Of a stretch of DNA of 64,000 nt, positions 1 to 11,700 are shown in pieces. A program made the translations under genes and the position numbers. Each line of letters starts with the position of its first letter. Position 1 is the first letter of the stretch. The notes below the pieces were generated by a model. The model saw nothing but the letters and a program-made list of their open reading frames with translations, made no database searches and was not told the origin of the DNA. The stretch comes from Imbricaverruca yamaguchii. Its lineage: Eukaryota > Arthropoda > Thecostraca > Neoverrucidae. The stretch spans positions 1,637,501 to 1,701,500 of the forward strand of contig JAOTOL010001661.1 in NCBI GenBank assembly GCA_034440575.1, read 5' to 3'.

Positions 1-362
1 ACTGATGGTGAGCTGCACTGTCCATGCGTCCGTCCGCGAGCTGCCGACTGACGGTGAGCTGCACTCCATGCGTCCGTCCGTGAGCTGCCGACTGATGGTG
101 AGCTGCACTGTCCATGACGTCCGTCCGTGAGCTGCCGACTGATGGTGAGCTGCACTGTCCATGGCGTCCGTCCGCGAGCTGCTGACTGATGGTGAGCTGC
201 ACTGTCCATGGCACCCGTCCGTGAGCTGCCGACTGATGGTGAGCTGCACTGTCCATGGCGTCCGTCCGTGAGCTGCCGACTGACCATGGCGTCCGTCCGT
301 GAGCTGCCGACTGATGGTGAGCTGCACTGTCCATGGCGTCCGTCCGTGAGCTGCCGACTGTT
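1..362. repeat. Minisatellite, 47-bp unit, at left edge
   Basis: About seven to eight copies of a roughly 47-bp unit containing ACTGATGGTGAGCTGCACTG, with indels and truncated copies. The array begins before the window, so its full size is unknown. The 71-aa open frame inside it is a by-product of the repeat. Confidence 0.9.
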
Positions 363-564
363 CAATTTAGGGCGTGTCGTCATCAGTCAAAGTGGAGTTA
401 ACAAAAATACCTATGACATCTAGATGCCGTTTTTCATGCTGAACACGAATCCGCAACTTATTTTGAAATCTGAAGATTTCTAGCTGCCCTGTTTTGCAAT
501 TGAAAATTTTGTGTTTTTTTCGCAATTTTACACAAATTTTCAACTCGACAACAAATGTTTGTAG

Positions 565-719
565 ATGTGTGAACCAGTAGATGTTCTAAATCGTCTGGTC
601 AAGGAAAGTCGGTTGGGACCCTATTTAATCCTCTACCATGTATATTGTAGAAGTTGTGTTCATTTTAAAACTACGTACGTACGGCAATTTTACCATAACT
701 TCACTGACACTGAGGAAGA
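565..719 (+). CDS. Possible first coding piece inside the TIR element
   Basis: The frame starts with ATG at the inner edge of the left inverted repeat and reads about 51 non-repetitive residues (starting MCEPVDVLNRLVKESRLG) before entering a (GT)n tract that translates as Cys-Val repeats. Only the part before 720 could be meaningful. It might be a 5' exon joined to the acceptor just before 921, with the GT tract intronic, but I see no strong donor. Function unknown; it may be chance. Confidence 0.2.
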
Positions 720-733
720 ATGTGTGTGTTGTG

Positions 734-766
<33 letters not shown>

Positions 767-812
767 TGTGTGTGTGTGAGTGTGTGTGTGTGTGGTGTGC
801 GTGTGTGTGCAT
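720..812. repeat. (GT)n microsatellite, interrupted
   Basis: Nearly pure TG/GT dinucleotides with a few interruptions, lying inside the TIR-bounded element. Only the Cys/Val and His/Thr frames of the repeat are open here. Confidence 0.95.
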
Positions 813-920
813 GTTGACCTCGCGGCGGTTTCGCTGGAACGTGGCGTTGTCGACTATGTGATGGTAAATATTAATATGTATAAATGTATGACAAAGACGT
901 AATAATTTTATATTTTTCAG

Positions 921-1151
921 ATGTCTCCCAAGACCAGACAAGAGTCAAGCGGTAGTCTGGCCGACATTGTTGGTGCTGGTGAGCCCATGCTGCAGACTGA
1001 GCTTCCGACTTTGCGGGCCATCCTGAAGCATGTCGTCTACTTGCAAGAGAGGGAGCTGCTGCTGGAGGAGCGGGACAGAAGGAACTACCCGGTCAAGGAG
1101 ATGGTCCGAACTCTCAGGGAGGAGGTGGTGGCTCGCTGGGTGGTTACATAA
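921..1151 (+). CDS. Small ORF or 3' exon inside the TIR element, function unknown
   Basis: This 76-codon frame follows a good splice acceptor (pyrimidine-rich TATTTTTCAG ending at 920) and stops with TAA directly against the right inverted repeat. The translation is non-repetitive, charged and helical, with segments such as ELPTLRAILKHVVYL and RRNYPVKEMVRTLREEV, unlike the low-complexity frames around it. No known domain is recognised. Its exact fit between acceptor and terminal repeat suggests it belongs to the element rather than to a host gene. An element-encoded DNA-binding or dimerisation fragment is possible but is only a guess. Confidence 0.4.
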   Translation: MSPKTRQESSGSLADIVGAGEPMLQTELPTLRAILKHVVYLQERELLLEERDRRNYPVKEMVRTLREEVVARWVVT

Positions 1152-1253
1152 CTACAAACATTTGTTGTCGAGTTGAAAATTTGTGTAAAATGCGAAAAAC
1201 ACAAGATTTATATAGACCCCCCAGAGGCGACTGTACGCACAGTTCGAGGTTTA

Positions 1254-1878
<625 letters not shown>

Positions 1879-1919
1879 TGGGCGCCGGACGGGGGCGCTT
1901 GCCTCGCCGAGTGACTGGC

Positions 1920-2237
1920 GATGTCGACTGGGGTCAGTATCCGACGGCGACCCGTGACCCCGACAGCGACACGTGACCCCGACAGCGACACGTGCCCCTG
2001 ACGGCGACACGTGTCCCTGCCGGTGACCCGTGACCCTGACGGCGACACGTGACCCTGAAGGTGACCCGTGACCCTGAAGGTGACCCGTGACCCTGACGCT
2101 GACACGTGACCTGGACGGCGACACGTGACCATGACGGTGACCCGTGACCCCGACGGTGACCCGTGACCTGGACGGTGACCCGTGACCTTGACGGCGACAC
2201 GTGACCCCGACGGCGACACGTGACCCGGACGGGGCAC
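1920..2237. repeat. Minisatellite, 18-bp unit
   Basis: About seventeen copies of an 18-bp unit of the form GACGGCGACACGTGACCC, alternating CGACACGTGACC and GGTGACCCGTGACC variants. The unit length is a multiple of three, so several frames stay open on the minus strand (Arg/Val/Gly/His-rich); none looks like a real protein. Confidence 0.92.
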
Positions 2238-2793
2238 CCCGCTCCGTGCTGGCATTGCGCACCAGATCGCAATGACTTCGCACGGAATTTGCGGGTGGTG
2301 GTGTCATCCCGCGCAGTAAAACCTGCTGGAGACGCAGGCCCTTTGTAATGCAATTGAATATAAATTGAATAGGAAAATAATACGCGCAAGCACAGTTTTA
2401 GGAACATGTAAACTTCTTCCATGTGTGAGTACATTGGATGGATGTGGATCATGCTGGACAAAAAAAATATGATGAAGTCTAACGCAGAATTGGACAAAAG
2501 TTTTAGTTCAAGATGTGTGTGCAATTTTGAACGCCGCCGACTTGCACGGGACAGCCTGATTATATTGCACGTGATTAAATTGCCCTGCTGTAAACCGACT
2601 ACGACTTGCAACGTAAATCAGCATCATTGACAGCTGATGAGCACGGACAATGCCAGGCTGTAGCATTTACGTGAGCTGCCAGCATATCGAAGCCAGATCC
2701 ACTTTGGAAGCATTAGTCACGTAAATTCGCCAGGCGTGTACTCACTGCAATACCATTACGGATATAGAAACGTTCCAACCACTTGTACTAAAC
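2238..2793. other. Unique spacer, no gene seen
   Basis: Non-repetitive sequence of mixed composition. Short open frames on both strands lack family resemblance and convincing splice borders. Confidence 0.5.
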
Positions 2794-2893
2794 CGCATTG
2801 GCAGCTATCACAGCGCATTGGCAGTTATCACAGCGCATTGACAGCTCCCACAACGCAGTGGCAGATACTACAACGCATTAGCAGTTATCACAG
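2794..2893. repeat. Short tandem repeat, 20-bp unit
   Basis: About five copies of a 20-bp unit like CGCATTGGCAGCTATCACAG, diverging at the right end. Confidence 0.85.
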
Positions 2894-3328
2894 CTGCTCA
2901 TGTACAGCGTATTCAACATCTATAGCACATGAATATTGTTTGTTTGGAATGGGTGTACTCCGGACGAACAAACAGTAGTAATGCAGAAGAAAGACGTCAT
3001 CGTAATTCGCTCGCAAACGTGGACAATTTGGTCTTGCATGGTTCACTCGTTTAAAACCGGTTTGCTTATTTACAAGCGTCAGTAACCACGCCCTCGTAGT
3101 CGGGTTTGCTCTAGTTCGGTTCCAGTGCATGTGTGCAATTCGCCTGGTGGTGAGCAATGCAAGGTTGTGCCATTGACGGTCTTCCGCATGTTAGCGCACC
3201 TACCTGTGTAATGTTGAAAGACCTGGCGTTTGTATTCCTGGTTAACTGTGTTTGCTCTTGAGGAGCAGTGCATGCGTTAATTTAACGCGAAATCTACGCA
3301 CAGAGTACTTGCTTTGTTTGCCTGCATT

Positions 3329-3442
3329 CTCTCTCTCTCTCTCTTTCTCTCCCTCTCTCTCTCACTCACTTTCTCTTTCTTGCCCCTACCCTCTCTCTCC
3401 CTCTCTCCCCTCTCTTGCTCTCCCCTCCTCTCTCTCTCTTAT
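3329..3442. repeat. (CT)n polypyrimidine tract
   Basis: About 110 bp of imperfect CT/CCCT repeats, flanked by unique sequence. No gene was recognised in the surrounding 2.9-4.08 kb. Confidence 0.9.
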
Positions 3443-4082
3443 CAACAGCAGTTGCACTTTGCAGAGGAAACGTTTCCTGGATTTTCGGTAGCTTGAAGCT
3501 GTCCAAGTGTATAGGTTGGTCATAACCCCCATGGAAATGATGCCAGTGTCGAGGCACTCTATATTTCAACCATCACGCGGTTGCATTTGCATAGAACTCG
3601 CCTGTCAAACGTATTCTTATATGATTATATAATTGGATTATATGTCAGCCTGTTGGGCACTTAGGCTGAGTAAGCTGGCATGTGGAAGACCAACAGACGC
3701 TAGGAATGGCCCATGAGATGGCTTTGATCAGTGAAGTTGACCCAGTCTTGCATGACTGACCGCTTGGACTTGAATACATGCAGCCCGGTCTGTCTTGGCG
3801 TTCACTCAGCGCAAATGCCGCACAGGAATGACAATTAAATCTGCATTCCCAGCCCAGCGACCCCGTGGTAGTTGTGTCGGTAAACGCCTGAAATGGCCGG
3901 CGCATGAATTGGCAATCAGTATGCCTGCATGACCAAACATACATTGTTAGGGCCTGGGCCATACCGTCGGCCACTTAGAGCAGTTTTGAAGTCGTCTCTC
4001 CCCAAATGAAATAGCAGCCCATTCACAAGAGAAGAGCCATCACGTTTCGGTAGTACAACAGGTCACACTGACCTCTCGAGGT

Positions 4083-4245
4083 CGTCGGTAGCTCAGTGGC
4101 TAGGCTGAGCTTCTGGCAGGGCAGAGGTGTGGTGCTCGATTCCTCGCAGCGCCCGCCATTTCTACCAGGGTGAGAGGCAAGCAACGCCATATTCCTCAGC
4201 TGCGGAGTGCGTCGTAGAGTCATAGCCAACCAACAATGACTTCCC
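4083..4245 (+). mobile_element. tRNA-derived SINE-like head
   Basis: The segment starts with a tRNA-like RNA polymerase III A box (GGTAGCTCAGTGGCTAGG) followed about 45 bp later by a B-box-like GCTCGATTCCTCG. It continues into a short body. It cannot fold as a proper tRNA because the acceptor stem is not complementary, so it is best read as a decayed SINE. No second copy was noticed in this window. Confidence 0.45.
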
Positions 4246-4660
4246 GTACTCCTCGTGATGAGAGAACCGGCCGTCCAGCATGCTCCTTAACACCAGAACC
4301 TTCAGTCAAGCAGCTATCAGCTGCAGAGTTGAAATGTCGTGACTTGGTCCAAAGTGTACGGCTTCAAGGTCGCAAGAACGTATCACAATCTACCCCACAC
4401 AAATATTTTAATCAAAACATAAAATAATTGTGTGTCGATTGTCGCGGACAGGGCCTGGCAATTTTTTATCAGTCCAACAGGTGAGTAGGAAAGGGATGTA
4501 TTCCTATGTCGACATCTGGAGCGAACTTGCTTCATTAAACCATTTTCAGACTTTTCAGACTCGGTAATCGTCCACTCATCTTTCGGATGGTTCTAATATG
4601 CCCTTGTTAGAATGCCCGTAGGTGACGTATACAACTTTGATGTGCATGAAAGGTGGTTCA

Positions 4661-4674
4661 CAATATATATATAT

Positions 4675-4705
<31 letters not shown>

Positions 4706-4712
4706 TACACGT
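4661..4712. repeat. (TA)n microsatellite
   Basis: TA dinucleotides with TACATA interruptions, followed by a short GTGTG-rich stretch. Confidence 0.9.
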
Positions 4713-5325
4713 GTGCGTGAGTGAGTGTGTTTGTATATTTAAATACATACTTTTATGTATACAGCCGTGGCATCCGCATGTGATATGAATATATTCCGCT
4801 CGTATGCTGGTACATAGTTACGTGAGCTATGTGGGCAGATGCTTGGAAGCTTCTCGAGTATTCCCGGCACTTCCCAGACGTGGAGTCCTGCGTCTTCGGA
4901 GCTTTCTCCATTCTCCTAGACATAACCTCCGTCGATCCCCGGCCATTCGATGACGAAGAGGAACGACGCAAAACCACCCACAGAGTCGAATACGGTATAT
5001 TTTCTCAAATTGAATAGGCAATTCTTGCCGAAAGAGCACCATCTCATTTCATCAACCGGCGGAAGCGTGCGCTGCAGTGGTAACCGCACACAACGAGCCA
5101 GCAGCATGGCTGAAGCTCTTCACTGCTGGTCGCCACCAGCGCTCCACCGAACACACAACACCCGCATCTCCCAGACCTAAGTACTCGGCAGTTTCGTCGC
5201 CGACTGCCGGTGAGTAACCGTGATGAAAAACTGCCCACATAGTGCTTATACGTGCAGTGTCCCTTAGAGAAGTGAGACGTACGGAGCGAGCTCAATGTCG
5301 GGTGTGCTTGACAACGCAGTCAGCA

Positions 5326-5328
<3 letters not shown>

Positions 5329-5387
<59 letters not shown>

Positions 5388-5399
5388 TATATATGTACA
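5329..5399. repeat. (TA)n microsatellite
   Basis: About 35 TA units, with a few TGCATA and TGTACA interruptions at the right end. Confidence 0.95.
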
Positions 5400-6023
5400 T
5401 TCAAAAGCGTCACGTCTTCCAATACTACATGCATGATCACTCCAGTCAGTTGGCAGCCTTAACTAGTAGGTTCTCACCGCATTTACACACAGACCCACCA
5501 CATGTGTTGCTATAGAACGTGCTTCCAAAGCCGCACTACGCGGCATACGCTACATGTATACGATAACGCTGTGGTGTTGCATCTTCCACTAGCTAGTCTC
5601 GCACGTAAGTTGCATTGGGTGTAATACAGAGGTCATCGTCACAAAAACAAACCGTGAAGCGCACCATCGCACAACGCGTTTGCTGACAAGGTCGGCGTCA
5701 CCAGTTGCTTCACAACGCCAAGTGAAATACAACCTTCCGCATCCGTGTCATCCACAGAAATTAATTAAAATATCTTGAGCCAAAATATCCAACCATAGTC
5801 GGTTCCATCAGCCCCATGTGCGTGCCTACTAATGCGCACACAAATCTAACTCTGATTATACTATCATGCATGTATGTTCATAGCCCTGAAGCATGTAATC
5901 TAGGAATAGTCGAGAAATCCCGCGGCTCTTTGCATATCCAACCCAGCCAAAGATGCTTTTCACAGTATCATTATATCTCAGAATGTATATACGTGACGGT
6001 TCAAACGCGAATAATGCACTTAT
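5400..6023. other. Unique spacer, no gene seen
   Basis: Non-repetitive AT-leaning sequence; no convincing coding exon, RNA gene or mobile element. Confidence 0.5.
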
Positions 6024-6434
6024 GTGCACAATAATTGCTTGTTGCAGCGCAACAAGTATGCAATAAATATTCCGTTGGTAGATGACGTCAATAAAGCCGC
6101 CATATTAAAAGACGTATTACCATATCGAGCATTTACAGCGGCAAGTCACAAGTTTTTAAAATATGAGGTTTCTTTATTTTCCGAAGTGAAGAAATCGCGA
6201 CGCTTACAGTGTTCACTAAACGATCGGGAAATTGTTTACCACCATGAAAAGGTTGATCGATTTTTTGTTTTTCCTTCCTTCGGGAAACGGTTAGATGATT
6301 CAATTATTGGCCTTCATATTCGTAAAGTTCCTATGGGACAGGTTGACTTGCAGATTGCTTTGTCTCTGTACTTGCCTTTTATTGACTGGATTTGTTTATC
6401 TATTTGTAATGCAAATTACTTAATGGATGACTGA
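6024..6434 (+). CDS. Unassigned 136-codon ORF
   Basis: An open frame of 136 codons with ordinary amino-acid composition, no tandem repeats and no recognised domain; it ends in the hydrophobic stretch ALSLYLPFIDWICLSICNANY. A possible splice acceptor (CTTGTTGCAG) ends near 6046, so a real exon could start there. No donor or partner exon was found. The length is only slightly more than chance would allow in AT-rich DNA, so it may be spurious. Confidence 0.18.
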   Translation: MHNNCLLQRNKYAINIPLVDDVNKAAILKDVLPYRAFTAASHKFLKYEVSLFSEVKKSRRLQCSLNDREIVYHHEKVDRFFVFPSFGKRLDDSIIGLHIRKVPMGQVDLQIALSLYLPFIDWICLSICNANYLMDD

Positions 6435-8184
6435 TTTACCACCAAAGTGACCTACGGCTTGTGCAAGATCAGGCTGACACCAACCAGCCCTGATATATTT
6501 CACTTAATTAGGAAAGGCGTTGGCTCTTTTGGAAGAAATGGTGCGGAATGGCAATTTTAAATGATACGAAGCTCGAACAGCGAGCAACATTATGCACGGA
6601 CATGTCAAATGTTCGTGCATCATTCTACGATCAATAAGGGAAATGTTGATTCGGAGTCTGTCCTTGCGCAGGGTGGAATCTGACGTACCGGGTGATCTGC
6701 ACATCATTGTACTCGCCAAGTGCCACGGAAAATATAGGGCCCAGTAAATGAAGACACCCTATAAAGAGAAGACGCTTATCATTTCGTAATATCATTTTAA
6801 TGTAGTTCCGGAAAATTGAACAATATATTTTCGGCCTTGGCATGAAAAAGTCAGCAAACGTCCAAATACAGTTTCAATTACAACTTGATTACTAATTTTA
6901 TCACATGCACACTTCCATGAAACATGGCCATAACGACATCTGGACTTTGATGTCCTCATAATTTGGTCGAATGTCACAAACGGGAAATGACTCGGAGTCA
7001 CCTTAATGAGACATTTCAACTAACATTTGTCCAGCTACTCTCGGTAACGAGGCACGGAATGTGTCAATCTCTCCCACATCCACAATTATTGCCGAAGGGT
7101 AGTGCAGTCTGGTGTTCGCCGGGGGAGTGGCTGTTTGATTTACTTAAACTAAACGCGAATATAAACATTCTGCTATCTTAATCCCTGTGCTCTATTATCA
7201 ATTTCATATCTTCTACCGTCAATATTACAATCTCCATAGGAATATAGGAAAAATGTCCGCCGTGGAACATTTGCCTTACACCTACCACTGTGTCAATCAC
7301 ATTGCTTACCCTGATACGTACACCTTGCATCACATGTCTAAATATATGGCATATAAATAAAATTATAAGGCGTACAGAGCTTCTGGTAGTATCCCATGCA
7401 TGGGTCTTACGAAACTTCTACATTCTACATACGGGCCTGTAGTTGCCTTTACAAGCACTTGAAGACCGAAGCAAAATGTACAATATGTGGGCTTCAGCAA
7501 AGCGCAACTACACCATTAGCAATACTAGTGCAAGAAAATGCTAAGATTAGAAAGCAGGCAATCATTTCTGGAACCAACACTGAGTGGTTAAAAATGAATG
7601 GTTCCTTCATGCCGCACAAGTAAACAGAAGTATATTTTCCATCCAACATGATGGGCCGTCAATTCTGCTAGCCTCTGTGGTCACGGGAGCATGCGACGAA
7701 GTCTCATAGCAGTCCGCAATGCAAATACGTCCAAGACCGAATTAATGTCACTACTGGTGCTTTCAGCTACTTTCTCTTCAAAAGAAATGAAACCACAGGA
7801 TCTATGAATGTCCGGTGACAAAGAAGTAACATGATCGTCGGTTATCAAACTACAATTTTAGCAGACTTAGTTTGCTCATGACAGATAAGACTATGGATTC
7901 CTATCGATAGCGATTAGGACATAGTTCATACTGGATCGTCATACCGCAAAGCAAAGTTTCCAAGAAGGGCCTAGTATAGGTCACCAAGCTGAAATCCTTC
8001 CGTTCGCATCGAGCCACGTTTCTGAGCAATCTTGGTGATCAAATTGTCATCTCGTTGAGACGCCTGGATCATATAACATTCAAGGCGTGATTAGTTTGTC
8101 CTCGCCTCAAGTCACACCCATAAGGTACGGCTGCGTCTCCTTTCACCCGACGTTGGCTGGCTGTAAGGTGCGGGCGAGCTGGCT
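6435..8184. other. Unique spacer downstream of the SPATA1-like gene
   Basis: No exons, tandem arrays or RNA genes recognised. This interval lies 3' of the minus-strand SPATA1-like stop codon, so part of it may be 3' UTR. I see no clear minus-strand AATAAA signal close to the gene end. Confidence 0.5.
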
Positions 8185-8575
8185 GACCTAGGCCGGCAGC
8201 AGAACTGGGTCACGCCGGCTGACCTAGGCCGGCAGCAGGGCTGGGTCACGCCGGCTGGCCTAGGCCGGCAGTAGAGCTGGGTCACGCCGGCTGATCTAGG
8301 CCGGCAGCAGAGCTGGGTCACGCCGGCTGACCTAGGCCGGCAGCAGAGCTGGGTCACGCCGGCTGACCTAGACCGGCAGCAGGGCTGGGTCACGCCGGCT
8401 GACCTAGGCCGGCAGGAGGGCTGGGTCACGCCGGCTGGCCTAGGCCGGCAGCAGGGCTGGGTCACGCCGGCTGACCTAGACCGGCAGCAGAGCTGGGTCA
8501 CGCCGGCTGGCCTAGGCCGGCAGCAGAGCTGGGTCACGCCGGCTGACCTAGACCGGCAGCAGGGGTGGGTCGCGC
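8185..8575. repeat. Minisatellite, 36-bp unit, overlapping the gene's 3' end
   Basis: About eleven copies of a 36-bp unit such as CTGGGTCACGCCGGCTGACC plus TAGGCCGGCAGCAGAG, with G/A and C/T variants. The 36-bp length leaves a minus-strand frame open for about 140 codons (12-residue repeat TQLCCRPRSAGV); that frame differs from the one used by the SPATA1-like exon and is probably not translated. Confidence 0.95.
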
Positions 8576-8760
8576 TGGCTGTTCTGGCGGGAGGGACTGC
8601 GACTGGCTCGGTCGCGCTGGGCGGCCTTCTGCCGGCCCATCATCAGGTACCAGTCGACGGCGTCCAGGCCGTACTGAGAGCGCGCCTGTGTCACCGTCAC
8701 GCGCTTCTGGCTGAGCTCCTGACGCAGGTCCTTCACGTCGCGCTCCGCCAACTTCCTCAG
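8548..8760 (-). CDS. SPATA1: SPATA1-like terminal exon
   Basis: The acceptor CCGACCAG starts a 71-codon exon (stop included), phase 0. LRKLAERDVKDLRQELSQKR matches the last conserved block of SPATA1 (RKQA-x-xDLRTLKAELAQKK). It is followed by a lineage-specific tail rich in Arg and Ser (ASRSPSRQNSQRDPP). The stop codon TAG at 8550-8548 lies within the first unit of the 36-bp minisatellite 8185-8575, so the repeat array supplies the last codons and the stop. Confidence 0.85.
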   Translation of the reverse strand: MRKLAERDVKDLRQELSQKRVTVTQARSQYGLDAVDWYLMMGRQKAAQRDRASRSPSRQNSQRDPPLLPV

Positions 8761-11700
8761 CTGGTCGGCGGCGTGTGGATGACAGGCACAGACATATATG
8801 ACAGACGCCTGGTCAGCTGGTTCGGGCAGGGCTACTACTGGCGGGGGTTGGGCAGGGCTACCACTGGCGGGCTGGGTGGGTTGGGCAGGGCTACCACTGG
8901 CGGGCTGGGTGGGTTGGGCAGGGCTACTACTGGCGGGCTGGGTGGGTGGGCAGGGCTACTACTGGCGGGCTGGGTGGGTTGGGCACGGGTGGGGGGGCTA
9001 CTACTGGCGGGCTGGGTGGGTTGGGCAGGGCTACTACTGGCGGGCTGGGTGGGTTGGGCAGGGCTACTACTGGCGGGCTGGGTGGGTTGGGCAGGGCTAC
9101 TACTGGCGGGCTGGGTGGGTTGGGTGGGTCACCATCAGCAGGGTCACAGTCGCCGTCTATGAGGGTCGCACATGGTCACCGTCGACGAGGTCAGACAGCG
9201 TCGTCATCGGCACGGTTAGGCAACATCGCCATGGACATGGTCACACACTGCAATCATCATAGCAGGGCGTATGGTCAGATTCGCAGTCTGACACTGGCCT
9301 CATTTTCATTCTGCCCACGGTGACCCGTGAGCAGAATGAGAGCACCGAACATAGCAACAACCAAGTTCTATTGTCTGGAACCGTCATTGGACTGTGACGT
9401 CAGTTTATAAAACGTGCTCTTTTTCCATCTGGGAAAATCGTTTATATATATGTGCAAGATGTGATGTCAGCAGCAGATACCTTGGGTGTCACCAAATTCT
9501 TCCCTGGAACTGCTATTATTCGATGTTATATCAACGTGTGTAGTTTTCAGAGGTCACTCATTTTGTCTTCCTGGACGCTTCACTAATCTTGTGAAACACT
9601 AACACTATCAAGCAAAAGGTGTCCAAGAAAGAAACCAACAGTCGCTTATCATTACTTTGCCAGCGATATCAAAGCGCAGCTTGATTTTCAGAGAAATTGT
9701 AAAGCCCACGAAATATGCTTGCTAAATATCTGGCTGGAACCACCGTGATAAGGCTAAAGCTCATTATTTTCTACCCAAACGAACAAAACATTCAGTCTTG
9801 GAAAGCGAAGAGGTAGAACGCCGGAATTGGAACTCTTCTCCGACATGTAAAGTGCTCGAGTAAAACTATCACACCACACCATCGAATTAAATTCATTAAT
9901 ACAAAGAGAGTTTGAATACTAACCGGGTTCAGAGCTCTAGTGCAGGCGGTTAGGAAATGGCACAGAAAAAAAAACTCGAGGGATCCTCCTCCACCACTCG
10001 AGAATCAGTTTAAGGCTTAGGTCTTTTGACCAGGAAATGTAATGAAGTTATTTTTAAGCCGTTGTCATTCAGCTCTGAAATCACATCGCCAACAGCGTTC
10101 CGCTGGAATTAGTATTAATGATAAAAATTGGCATCAAATTGTACAAGGCTACAGTTGCACACCAGCCAAATTCAGCAGTGGTACGGTAAATACTGCATCT
10201 CAAAGAATCTTTGAGTTCTATGAGTTTTCTACTAGAAAATGTGATGTTTTTTTTGTAGGCCTAAGTTAATTTGCGGCGCCCTCCATTATTAATTAACTTT
10301 CCTTCACTTCGGAAAATATAAATGAACATAGATAGAAACACTTTCATGCTTTGGTGTCCTGTGAATTTATCGAACCCTTTTTCATATGGTGATTACCTCA
10401 TGTAACCATCAGGCTTTCATATGTTGGTCGCCTCATATACCCATCAGGTATCTGTTTTCATATGGTAGTCAGCTCATATGCCCATAAGGTATGTGTTTTC
10501 ATATGGTGGTCACTTCATATACCCATCAGTTATCTGTTTTCATACAGTGATTCACCTAATATGCCCAACAGGTAAGGCGTCTTTTTCACAAGGTGCTCAC
10601 CTCATGTACTGCTAGGCATCTGTTGCGCAGTAAGTGCACGTGCGTCATTCGTGAGATTTCATGAAAACATTTTTGGCGGGCGGATGATGAGGCACTTCAT
10701 ATTGTTCTCACAAGTGACCCAAGTTTACTTAACAGCTGTAACTAAGTGAAATTCTGGATGCCGCCTTAGTAGCCAGTCAAACGGCGACATTAAAGCTTTT
10801 CCTGTATACGCCTATGTGCCTGGCGTGCCAGGTCCCTGTCCCCAACACACCCACGGACGGAAGCCTGCCAGATAGCGGAGACAACACTCTCCGGCGGCAT
10901 CGCACTGGTGACGCACGTTCCGGTGGACGCACGTGCTGGTGACGCACGGGTGGCACGTGGTATGCTGTGACCTAGTCAGCTGCGGTGGACGGTGGGCTGA
11001 CGCCGGCCGGCGCGCGTCTCCGCGACGTCCACGCTGCCAGACGACAGTAACAAGCGCCGGGACTTCACCAGTCGAGTGTCGACCAGCGCGTCTGATGCAT
11101 GGCTGATGCAATGGGTCGGTGGTGGCGGCACGTGTCGGACGTGAGCAGTGTACAGGGTACGGTGGTCACGGCCGACGATGTCCGACGAGCCACAGTCGGG
11201 GGTGGTGTTGGCCGACTCAGCTGGCGGCCACGGTCTCGGCTGGCTGAGTCTGAACCGAGAGCGGCTCTGTGGCGATGTTGGAGAGACAATCGGCCGTGTT
11301 GGTGACATGGCTGTTGGAACTGTGGCTGCCGTGTGTCAAGGGGTCCAGGTTGTGGCTGGTTTGGAAGTTCTGTCAATAGACGGTGGTCGTCGGTAGTTTT
11401 GTTGTCGGGCAAGTCTTCGCGGGGTCCGGGTCCGAACTGGACGAGATTGCGAGACAGGACAACTGCGTAGCCCTCGCACAACTACATCGCGCTTGCTCGA
11501 AATTGATGCATCAGTGGCGCGTGAAAGAGCATGCCATTTAAGCACAGTACAAAAAACATCACAATATATATATATAGAAAGTAAAAATGTATCAATGTGC
11601 TTTGCATTATATTTGATAGTTCTTTTTTAGCTTTCAACTTCGCCTTTGCCACACACCTATTTTCCCAGCTATCTCAGCCAACAAAAAAAATCGTCAAGCA

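Larger units (their letters stand above)
508..1206 (+). mobile_element. Candidate DNA element with about 52-bp terminal inverted repeats
   Basis: Bases 511-564 and 1152-1203 are inverted copies of one another, matching over about 50 bp with two or three small indels; both contain the core CAACTCGACAACAAATG. They enclose about 590 bp. One open frame starts with ATG at 565, directly after the left arm, and another stops at 1149-1151, directly before the right arm. The interior is interrupted by a (GT)n tract at about 720-812. No target-site duplication is obvious. It is either a short non-autonomous TIR transposon or the relic of a longer element; the superfamily is not recognised. Confidence 0.6.

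Noticed and set aside
3645..3974. 109-codon minus-strand frame with a faint resemblance (GRPFQ-like start, TTTTGSLGWE) to an RNase H region of retroelements
   Set aside because: The similarity is too short and lacks the usual catalytic pattern; could not be supported without a profile search.
8112..8537. 141-codon minus-strand frame with TQLCCRPRSAG repeats
   Set aside because: Reading of the 36-bp array in a different frame from the SPATA1-like exon; no start context or splice site.
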